Of a DNA stretch of 64,000 bases, positions 48,039-56,149 are shown in pieces (within the stretch, counting starts at the first letter, position 1; every line of letters starts with the position of its first letter). Source of the DNA: Bacteroides sp. Lineage in GTDB: Bacteria; Bacteroidota; Bacteroidia; Bacteroidales; Muribaculaceae. The position numbers and the translations under genes were made by a program. The notes under the pieces are model-generated. The model made no database searches. It saw only the letters and a list, made by a program, of their open reading frames with translations, and was not told the DNA's origin. The DNA is taken from the NCBI GenBank assembly GCA_014802435.1, contig JAAVCG010000031.1, forward strand, positions 55,849-119,848, written 5' to 3'.

Positions 48039-48815
48039 TTATCTGACGCAGAAGGCAATATGGTCCGGGCGGTCAGGTGTGCCCATGGGTAGCAGCAGGG
48101 AAGTGGAAAGGGTTTTCAGCTGAGACGCATCGCTGATGTTCTGCTCGCAAATTTCGCGTAGCAGGTGTCCGCGCAGGGTCTTGAGCCGCCCGGCATGAGG
48201 AGTGGTGAACTTTCCGCCCTCTTTCAATTCCTTTATGTCAACAGTGAGAACCTCCGCATGGGGTTTGACCTCCTTCCAGTCAACGCATTTTGCGGCATCG
48301 GCGGGCAGGAGGTTAAGCACGGAGCCTGTTTTGCTTTCCTGAATCTCGCGGATGAGGTTTAGAGTAACCGTTTCGCGCCAAAAAGAATAGAGGCTGTTGC
48401 CGTCGGGCGAGAGAGGGGAAGTGTAATCCATGCGGTAGGCCTTGATTATATCGTCGGGTCTGAGCCAGCCATAGAGCGAGGAGATTATTCTCAGATGCTG
48501 ATTAAGATAATCACCGGCCTGAGAGGATAGCGACGCAACGTCAAGAGCCTTGAAAACGACTCCGGTAAAGGCCTGAATGGCGGCTTGGCCAACGCCCTTG
48601 TAAGGGAAGTCGACCGCCAGCATATGGAGTTTGGTGGCCATGGCGAAACTCAGGTGGGTCAGGTCAGTCAGCTCGCGGGGCGTTATGCCGGCAATGCGGT
48701 CCATGATGGCTGCGGCTTTTTCTTCGTCAGCGGGGCGATGTCTATTGTATAATTTAGGAGACACAGCCTGATTGCAGGCCGTCATGGTTTTGGATTCAGC
48801 AATAAGCGTCAGCAT
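48039..48815 (-). CDS. yaaA: Peroxide stress protein YaaA
   Basis: LYGWLRPDDIIKAYRMDYTSPL; LLPADAAKCVDW. Confidence 0.88.
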   Translation of the reverse strand: MLTLIAESKTMTACNQAVSPKLYNRHRPADEEKAAAIMDRIAGITPRELTDLTHLSFAMATKLHMLAVDFPYKGVGQAAIQAFTGVVFKALDVASLSSQAGDYLNQHLRIISSLYGWLRPDDIIKAYRMDYTSPLSPDGNSLYSFWRETVTLNLIREIQESKTGSVLNLLPADAAKCVDWKEVKPHAEVLTVDIKELKEGGKFTTPHAGRLKTLRGHLLREICEQNISDASQLKTLSTSLLLPMGTPDRPDHIAFCVR

Positions 48816-48924
48816 GATTCGTTGTTATAATGATGATGTATAAAGATTGAACGTTTGAATTTCAGAATAAGTTCAACTTTTTTCGGTGGCCGATTGTTTT
48901 TAGGGTAAAAACACTATAAATAAG

Positions 48925-49674
48925 ATGGAAAAAACAGTAGAAACAACACTCTTAGACCGGCGCAGTATTCGTCGATATGAACGGGAGGCCATTTCAGAAG
49001 CCGACCTTGAATTCATCCGTGAAGCTATGAGGAATACTCCAACGAGTTATAACGGTCAGCAATACTCGGTTATTGAAGTCGCTGACCAGGAAATGAAGGA
49101 AAAACTGGAGGCTATAGTCGGCCAAAAGCAACTCAAGACCTGCAATCGCGCCTTTATTTTCCTTTCGGATTATAACAAGATAGCCGTAGCGGCTAAGGCT
49201 AAGGGCCTGGAGAATCCCGGATTTGAAAACACAGCCGACGGGCTCATCGTCGGGGTTGTTGATGCCTCACTGGCGATGATGAGCGCCATAGTTGCGGCAA
49301 ATTCCCGCGGGCTTGGCACCTGTCCCATCGGATATGCCCGCACGGCCAATCCCAAGGCCATTTCGGAGCTTTTAGGGCTGCCGGAAGGGGTTTTCGTTGT
49401 TTGCGCCCTCACCGTTGGAGTGCCGAGAGAAATGCCTGATTTGAAGCCGAAGCAGAGCGAAGACCTGCTGATTTTCAAGGACAAATACGGCACAGACAAT
49501 ATGGCTGAAAAACTCCTCAGCTATGACCGCGAATTTACGGAATATCACGCCAACCGCTCCGGAAACACCTCAGATGAAGACTGGATAGGAGAAATCCTCG
49601 GCTATTATCGCGAAGCAATGGGTTACAGTATGCTCGACTCGCTCAAAGAGCGGGGCTACGGCATGAAGAAGTAA
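48925..49674 (+). CDS. Nitroreductase family protein
   Basis: LLDRRSIRRYEREAISEADLEFIREAMRNTPTSYNGQQYS. Confidence 0.9.
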   Translation: MEKTVETTLLDRRSIRRYEREAISEADLEFIREAMRNTPTSYNGQQYSVIEVADQEMKEKLEAIVGQKQLKTCNRAFIFLSDYNKIAVAAKAKGLENPGFENTADGLIVGVVDASLAMMSAIVAANSRGLGTCPIGYARTANPKAISELLGLPEGVFVVCALTVGVPREMPDLKPKQSEDLLIFKDKYGTDNMAEKLLSYDREFTEYHANRSGNTSDEDWIGEILGYYREAMGYSMLDSLKERGYGMKK

Positions 49675-49725
49675 TTAACAATCACAGTAATAGCGCTTTT
49701 TTAGCTGCATGGTTCTGTTTTGAGA

Positions 49726-51621
49726 TTAAAGGGTTGTCTCAAGCAAGGTGTTGCCTTGAGTGTCAATGACCTTTAATCTCATTTCAGAGCCTTTTCGGCT
49801 TAAAATCATAACGGTTGCGCTATCCATCTGATAGCCGCCGCCAATGATGACGGGAAAGTTATTGCCTCTGGTTCCCCGCGGATGATAAGCAAACTCATGG
49901 GTATGGGCATTGAGCGAGACATTGAAGGGCGCTTTTTCTAAAATCGGACCCCAGATTTCCAGACACGGGTTATAATCCGTATAGTCCACGTCAAGTCCAT
50001 AGATTGGAGCATGATGCACGAGCACTTTCTTACCCGCCTTCTTGAAATCCTTAGACTTTAATTCGCTTTTGAGGAATTGAGCCTGCTCGCGGCGCAGACT
50101 GGTGAAGTCGTTCATGCCATAGTAGACGTAAGTGTCATCCGGCTTGTCCTCGCCGCAGTCAAGAATCACAAAACGAGTGTCGCCCCAGTTGAATGCCGAG
50201 TAAGCCTTATCGCCGGGACGGTCAAAGAGATTCCGGAGGCCTACGGAATAAGCGCCGCGAATTTCATGGTTCCCTCGGATATAGAACACCGGCACACTGT
50301 CGGCGCCTATGCCTTCGTTAAGTTCCTTCAGGAAATGAGAGGCCTGAGCATGGCTATAAGGGTCATCAATACAGTCGCCGTTGAACACAACGAAGTCATA
50401 ATCAATACCTTTAATCTGATTGCACAGGGCCTCAAAAGTTTTGGATTGCTGATGGAGATCATTGAAGACGATTGCCGTGAAATCCGTTGACGAGGGCGAT
50501 GGCAGAGTGAACGACCGGAGTTCACTAACGGCTGAGTCGCCAAAGGTTTTACGGTAGGCGCCATAGTCAAGTATTTCGCGTGAAATCACGCGGTAATAGT
50601 ATTTTTGACCGGGTTCTATTCCCGTAAGGCGCACTTTATGCAGTGTGCCCCAGTCAGCTTGTCCGTCAAGGAGAGTGCGTTCGCGCTTCATATCGTCAGG
50701 CGAAGTTCCATACTCAACGAATCCCGTGGCGGGCACGCTCGTCTGCCACATTACGGTAATGCCGCCGTCGGTGGGGTTCTGGAGATAGGGCTTGACGCTG
50801 ATAATTTTAGCGGGACTTTGTTTCAGAGTCACGTCGGCATAAATCGGTCGATGGTCTGAGGCCAGAGGTTCATCAATAACTTTACTCCGCTTGGTTCCGG
50901 CAATTTCGCTGGCGCCCTTCTTGACGGCAATGTAGTCAATGAGCTCGGCGGGATTATCAGCCGGGAATGTTTTTGCCTCAACAGAAGAAAGAATATCAAA
51001 TTGCTTGGTAAACTGCTCCATGAAGCGGTCGCCGGGCTGAGAGTTGAGGTCACCGGCAATGAAAAACGGCTTGTCAAACAGGGCTGCGACGCTGTCAATC
51101 TTTGCCAGCGACTTCAGGCGGTCAGCCTCAGTCAGAGAGAGATGGGTGCAGGCAAAGACGTAATCTTTGAATTCAACCGCAAGCAGAGTGCGCTTTTCCT
51201 CGCTTCCGGGGAGGGAAACCTGAATTTCTTTAATCGGTTTTTCCTTGCAGAGAATCCCTATGCCATATTTGCCGCCGTCGAAGTCAATGGCCGGGGCAAA
51301 AAGATGACGCATACCGGCATATCCGGCAATTTCAGCGAGAAGATTCCGTCCATGGCTTCGGCCCGTAATGCTGTCAATTTCCTGAATGGCGACTACCTCG
51401 GGCGATACATTGTCAATTACCGAGGCAATTCTTTTAGTGTCCAAGCGTCCGTCAAGACCGATGCTATTATGAATATTGTAACTCATCAGTCTGATGTCGC
51501 GAGCCCGGAGCTGTTGCGACATGGTAAACAATAAGACGGCGGCAACGGAGATAATAAGCGCCGAGATTGAATTTCGCGGTTGCATAAGTCTTTGTGAGAT
51601 ATTATTATTTAAGGTTGACAA
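49726..51621 (-). CDS. Bidomain phosphohydrolase: EEP family + purple-acid-phosphatase-like metallophosphoesterase
   Basis: EEP motifs (MSYNIHNSIGLDGRLD, VVAIQEID, FIAGDLNSQPGD, ASDHRPIYAD) then FN3-like linker and NDLHQ...NGDCIDD...RGNHE...HTHEF. Confidence 0.88.
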   Translation of the reverse strand: MSTLNNNISQRLMQPRNSISALIISVAAVLLFTMSQQLRARDIRLMSYNIHNSIGLDGRLDTKRIASVIDNVSPEVVAIQEIDSITGRSHGRNLLAEIAGYAGMRHLFAPAIDFDGGKYGIGILCKEKPIKEIQVSLPGSEEKRTLLAVEFKDYVFACTHLSLTEADRLKSLAKIDSVAALFDKPFFIAGDLNSQPGDRFMEQFTKQFDILSSVEAKTFPADNPAELIDYIAVKKGASEIAGTKRSKVIDEPLASDHRPIYADVTLKQSPAKIISVKPYLQNPTDGGITVMWQTSVPATGFVEYGTSPDDMKRERTLLDGQADWGTLHKVRLTGIEPGQKYYYRVISREILDYGAYRKTFGDSAVSELRSFTLPSPSSTDFTAIVFNDLHQQSKTFEALCNQIKGIDYDFVVFNGDCIDDPYSHAQASHFLKELNEGIGADSVPVFYIRGNHEIRGAYSVGLRNLFDRPGDKAYSAFNWGDTRFVILDCGEDKPDDTYVYYGMNDFTSLRREQAQFLKSELKSKDFKKAGKKVLVHHAPIYGLDVDYTDYNPCLEIWGPILEKAPFNVSLNAHTHEFAYHPRGTRGNNFPVIIGGGYQMDSATVMILSRKGSEMRLKVIDTQGNTLLETTL

Positions 51622-51724
51622 CTTATCGGAATTACGAATTCCATTACAAAGTTAGGCATAATTTCCCAAAAAGACAAACCAAATTCAAGAAATTCACCGT
51701 CTTTTTTGGGTTAGAAGCGCATTA

Positions 51725-51769
51725 CCCCCGGACAGCGGCTTTTACGCCTGCTGCCCGGGGGAATTTTTT
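51725..51769 (+). terminator. Strong GC-rich hairpin with T-run
   Basis: CCCCCGGACAGCGG...CCTGCTGCCCGGGGG AATTTTTTT. Confidence 0.5.
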
Positions 51770-51789
51770 TGAAGGGAGGGGTGAAGGAT

Positions 51790-53226
51790 TTATTTTCCGG
51801 TGTGGTTGAATCTTTTAGAGGTAAACGGCACATTTTTCTCCATCTCTATTCGAGTTGGGGTGGGGTATTCGAGCCGGTTAAGTTCGTTGACGGCAAATCG
51901 GATATCGTTCAGCAGTTGGTCAGCCATATCGCGGCTGAATCCCTGCTTACACAGTGCGCGCATAACTACCATGCTCTCAATGTTTGCCGGCATAGAATAG
52001 GCCGGAATCATCCATCCCTTTTGAGCGAGCTTGTCCTGAAGGTCATAAAGAGTCCAGTTGGCGTTTTTCTGGAATTCGGGTCTCATCCGCCATACGTAGA
52101 TGGGGTTGGGGACATCTTTAGAATAAGGCTGGAATTCAGGCATTTCGCCGACTTTCTCGTGGAGATACTTGGCGATTTCCAGAGAATTATACTGCACGTT
52201 CTTGTAGCCCTGGAATCCGAGGCGGATGAACTGGTAATACTGTCCGAGAATCTGTGCTGCAGGACGCGAATAGTTCAAGCCCACCTGAGTTACTTCCGCT
52301 CCGAGATAGTTGACAGTAAAAGACATATCTTCAGGCAGATACTTCTTGTCTTTCCAGACTACCCATCCCAAGCCCGGGTAAACGAGACCGAATTTATGTC
52401 CTGAAACAGAGATGGAGAGAACCCATTTGAGGCGGAAGTCCCATTTCTTTTCAGGGAACAGGAAAGGAAGGATAAATCCGCCGCTGGCGGCATCAACATG
52501 AATACACACTTCATTTCCGGTTTCGGCATTGAATTTTTCAAGAGCGGCATCAAGGGCCTCTACATCGTCGTTAAGACCGGTCCAGGTAACACCCTGAATG
52601 GGGACAACGCAAATGGTGTTTTCGTCACACATCTTGATGGCGGCATCGATATCAAGAGTGGGGTGTTCAGCCGATAGAGGCACCTGGCGCATCTCTATGT
52701 TCCAAAAAGTGGCGAATTTCTCCCAAACTACCTGGTAGCCGGCAGAAATGACGAAATTGGGCTTGTCGTAAGGTTTTCCGGCTTTCTTGCGGCGGTCGAC
52801 CCATCTTTTCAGGGCGGCAATACCTCCAAGCATACAAGCCTCCGACGACCCGATAGCCAGGGCTCCGGATTTCCATTTATTTGTTTCCGGCGTATTCCAT
52901 AGGTTGGCAACTATGTTGATACACTTCTGACACATGACAGCTACACGCGGATATTCGGTTTCATCAATGTAGTTCATGTCGATGGCTTCGTTCATCAGGC
53001 GAGTGGCATATTCATCCATGTAAGTTGTAACGAATGTGGCGAGATTCAGGCGTGGCTGAGTCTGTGCATACGTTTCATCTTTTACCATTTGATAGGCAAT
53101 CTGTGGAGCGGTTGGGCCTTCAGGAATTTTGTCTACGGGCGAAGGCTGGAGCATTGCGTTAGAACCAAATACATCGGTGTTCACATCGCCGGCACGAAAG
53201 TTGGGGTCGTTTTTAGGGTCAAGCAT
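51790..53226 (-). CDS. gadB: Glutamate decarboxylase
   Basis: IGSSEACMLGGIAALKRW; VHVDAASGGFILPF; VSISVSGHKFGLVYPG (PLP Lys). Confidence 0.93.
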   Translation of the reverse strand: MLDPKNDPNFRAGDVNTDVFGSNAMLQPSPVDKIPEGPTAPQIAYQMVKDETYAQTQPRLNLATFVTTYMDEYATRLMNEAIDMNYIDETEYPRVAVMCQKCINIVANLWNTPETNKWKSGALAIGSSEACMLGGIAALKRWVDRRKKAGKPYDKPNFVISAGYQVVWEKFATFWNIEMRQVPLSAEHPTLDIDAAIKMCDENTICVVPIQGVTWTGLNDDVEALDAALEKFNAETGNEVCIHVDAASGGFILPFLFPEKKWDFRLKWVLSISVSGHKFGLVYPGLGWVVWKDKKYLPEDMSFTVNYLGAEVTQVGLNYSRPAAQILGQYYQFIRLGFQGYKNVQYNSLEIAKYLHEKVGEMPEFQPYSKDVPNPIYVWRMRPEFQKNANWTLYDLQDKLAQKGWMIPAYSMPANIESMVVMRALCKQGFSRDMADQLLNDIRFAVNELNRLEYPTPTRIEMEKNVPFTSKRFNHTGK

Positions 53227-53382
53227 GGCTTTTTTGAGGGGGATGTAGTTAAAAAAACAGGTTGTTTATACATCCGCATATTGCGGAATATGTTATTATA
53301 ACATTATCCCTGAGTATTTGTTCAAATCAATCAAAGATTTACGGTGTCTCCATCGGCGGGAATGATGAGCCGCTCCGGGTTA

Positions 53383-53520
53383 CTATTTTTCGTAAAATTC
53401 AATAGGGAGGCCATCAGGGTCCCGGAAGTTTAGCTCCCACGTCACGGATGGCTGCGTCGAAATCATCAACCTCAAAGGCCAGATGCCGCAATCCGACAGC
53501 TTCGGAATTGCGATAGGGTA
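53383..53520 (-). pseudogene. Degraded VOC/glyoxalase-family gene remnant
   Basis: Two frames: EAVGLRHLAFEVDDFDAAIRDVGAKLPGP* and WELNFRDPDGLPIEFYEK*; segment between the two conserved blocks missing. Confidence 0.8.
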
Positions 53521-53618
53521 GATTGGAATATGGCTATTTCGGTGGGATTTTTTGTGATTTGGTAAAATTGTGAAAGTTCTGCCCTGTTTTGTGAAACATT
53601 GATGTTAGATATTGTGGT

Positions 53619-53626
53619 TAACTTTG
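53619..53626 (+). promoter_or_regulatory. -7 box TAACTTTG upstream of flavodoxin
   Basis: GGTTAACTTTGCAG. Confidence 0.5.
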
Positions 53627-53666
53627 CAGTTGAAATAAGAGATGAAATAAAAAAACAAATACGGAA

Positions 53667-54209
53667 ATGAAAACAGACGAAAAAAAATTGGTAGTGTTCT
53701 TCTCCCATGCCGGAGAGAACTATAATGTAGGCCACATTGAAAAGTGTAATACCCACATCATTGCCGACATGATTGTCGACGAGACCGGAGCCGACATTTT
53801 TGAAATCGTCCCCGAGAAGGGCTATCCCGTGGATGATTATAACGAGTGTATAGAAATAGCAAAAAAGGAACTTCAGGCCGGTTCACGTCCGGCAGTGAAG
53901 GGTGATGTCAAGATTGAAGATTATGATGTTATCTTCCTTGGTTATCCTAACTGGTGGGGTAATCCTCCGATGTGTGTCTACACGTTTATTGAGAAGCACG
54001 ATTGGAGCGGCAAGACCGTCATTCCTTTCATCACTCATGAAGGTAGCGGTATGGGCGGAACGGACCGCAAGATTGCCTCAGCCTGTGAGGGGGCAAACAC
54101 TCTGACCGGCAAAGGCCTCGCCATACAGGGTAGGGTGGCTCAGGAAGATCAGTCATCAGCCCGGAAAAATGTTGAAAACTGGCTTGAACAAATAATTGAC
54201 AATAAGTAA
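53667..54209 (+). CDS. Flavodoxin
   Basis: VVFFSHAGENYNVG; FLGYPNWWGNPPMCVYTF. Confidence 0.9.
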   Translation: MKTDEKKLVVFFSHAGENYNVGHIEKCNTHIIADMIVDETGADIFEIVPEKGYPVDDYNECIEIAKKELQAGSRPAVKGDVKIEDYDVIFLGYPNWWGNPPMCVYTFIEKHDWSGKTVIPFITHEGSGMGGTDRKIASACEGANTLTGKGLAIQGRVAQEDQSSARKNVENWLEQIIDNK

Positions 54210-54223
54210 AATAATTAATAACT

Positions 54224-55063
54224 ATGGAAACAATAGAACTTAGAAATGGCGTAAAGATGCCGATTATTGGTTACGGAGTCTATCAGGTAGACCCGGCCGA
54301 ATGTGAAAGATGTGTAAGCGATGCCCTCAAAGTTGGCTATCGCATGATAGATACCGCCCAGGCCTATCATAACGAGGATGGCGTCGGCGCCGCCATAGCC
54401 AAGAGCGGAATTCCTCGTGAGGAGCTCTTCATCGTATCGAAAATATGGATTTCAAACTATGGCTATGAAAAGGCCAAGGCGTCAATTGACGAGAGCCTGC
54501 GCAAGCTCGGCACTGACTATATCGACCTGATGCTTCTCCATCAGCCTTTCTGCGACCGATATGGCGCATACCGCGCACTTGAGGAGGCACACAAGGAGGG
54601 TAAACTCCGTGCAATCGGTGTCAGCAACTTCTATCCCGACCATTTCATTGACTTGGCAAGCAACGTTGAGATTCCGCCGATGGTCAATCAAGTTGAGACT
54701 CACGTGTTTGACCAGCAGATTGAAGCTCAGAAATATATGGAGGAATATGGCTGTCAGATTATGTCATGGGGACCGCTTGCCGAGGGCCGCAACAATTTCT
54801 TCACCAACCCCGTGCTTGAATCCATCGGCAAGAAATATGGCAAGAGCGTAGCTCAAGTGGCTCTCCGCTGGCTTACACAGCGCGGCGTCATCATCATTCC
54901 GAAGTCAGTTCACGTAGAGCGCATGGAGCAGAACCTCAACATCCTCGACTTCACTCTAAGCGATGAGGATATGGCCGAAATTGCCCGACTTGACACCGGA
55001 AAGAGCCTCTTCTTTGACCATCACGACGGCGAAGTGACCAAGATGTTCATGGGCTGGCGCTAA
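54224..55063 (+). CDS. Aldo/keto reductase
   Basis: GYRMIDTAQAYHNEDGVGAAI; LMLLHQPF; IGVSNFYP; VIIIPKSVH. Confidence 0.93.
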   Translation: METIELRNGVKMPIIGYGVYQVDPAECERCVSDALKVGYRMIDTAQAYHNEDGVGAAIAKSGIPREELFIVSKIWISNYGYEKAKASIDESLRKLGTDYIDLMLLHQPFCDRYGAYRALEEAHKEGKLRAIGVSNFYPDHFIDLASNVEIPPMVNQVETHVFDQQIEAQKYMEEYGCQIMSWGPLAEGRNNFFTNPVLESIGKKYGKSVAQVALRWLTQRGVIIIPKSVHVERMEQNLNILDFTLSDEDMAEIARLDTGKSLFFDHHDGEVTKMFMGWR

Positions 55064-55081
55064 CCCGGGCGGAATGCAGCG

Positions 55082-55909
55082 TTAGTCCTTGGCGCCGGCG
55101 GTACGGAATTTCACCGGCGACACCCCGATATGCTTCACGCAAAAGCGACTGAAATAGCTCAGAAATGAGAAATTCATCTCATCGGCAATCTGAGAGATTG
55201 ACATACTGTCATCTTTAAGATACCCCAGAGCTATTGAAGTCGCTGCGTTATTGATATGAGTGGAAACGCTTGAACCTGTCACTCGTTTAATCGTGTCAGA
55301 GAGATACTTGGACGTTACATTCAGCTGCGCGGCGTAATATGACACTTCCCTCTGCGTCTTCGGTCGGCCCGCCTCAATCAGAGTGAAAAACTGTCGGGTA
55401 ATATAGCCTACACGGTCGGTTGTCAGGATATTGACGTTTGTCTTGGCATGAAAGTCAAACAAGTCATAGACCATGGTCTGCAACAGACTCCCCATCAGCT
55501 CCTGATAGAACTGATGGTCCGCATTATCGATTCTGGCCCGGATATTGGCGATATCTGCTTGAAACCGCCGGGCATCTATCTCGGAGACATTGATAATAGG
55601 ATTGTCAAACAGACTAACGCAGCCCTGAATAGAATAATTGTTGGCCGGGAGGAGGTTATGAAGAAACCGGTCAGGAGCGGCAACGTAAACGCATCTGAAA
55701 CCCTCATCTGATTCTATCCGGCTCACTAACTGCGGTTTGGAAATCACGGCAATGTCATTCTCTGAAAGCGAGAACAAGCGGTCATTATAAAAAAAAGAGC
55801 CGGAGCCGGACGTGCATATCAGATGGACGATACAGTCATAAAACGCCGGAGAATTTATCAGCTCAAACTCCTCGGCGCAAACGATTAACTCATGAAGATT
55901 CTTTCCCAT
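55082..55909 (-). CDS. AraC family transcriptional regulator
   Basis: C-terminal AraC HTH (SISQIADEMNFSFLSYFSRFCVKHIGVSPVKFR). Confidence 0.9.
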   Translation of the reverse strand: MGKNLHELIVCAEEFELINSPAFYDCIVHLICTSGSGSFFYNDRLFSLSENDIAVISKPQLVSRIESDEGFRCVYVAAPDRFLHNLLPANNYSIQGCVSLFDNPIINVSEIDARRFQADIANIRARIDNADHQFYQELMGSLLQTMVYDLFDFHAKTNVNILTTDRVGYITRQFFTLIEAGRPKTQREVSYYAAQLNVTSKYLSDTIKRVTGSSVSTHINNAATSIALGYLKDDSMSISQIADEMNFSFLSYFSRFCVKHIGVSPVKFRTAGAKD

Positions 55910-56149
55910 ACCGCAAAAATAACACTTTCCCCGTAAATACACAAATCCAACCGCTGCCTGTTAACTCTAAAATAGTGTCTTATAGGTGAATAGTGTTTTG
56001 ATTGTCTCAGTTCGGGATTTTCGCAGATGCGATAACGTCAATGAAGATATTAAAATTTACCCGATTCGTACTGAACCGGGTAAGGGAGATCATTCCTGTT
56101 CTCTGACATCAATATCTTCCGTAATTGATTGTTTTAAATCATCAGACTA

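Noticed and set aside
51725-51769. Assignment of the GC-rich hairpin as gadB terminator
   Set aside because: gadB is on the minus strand but the T-run is on the plus-strand side; listed only as a hairpin with uncertain role.
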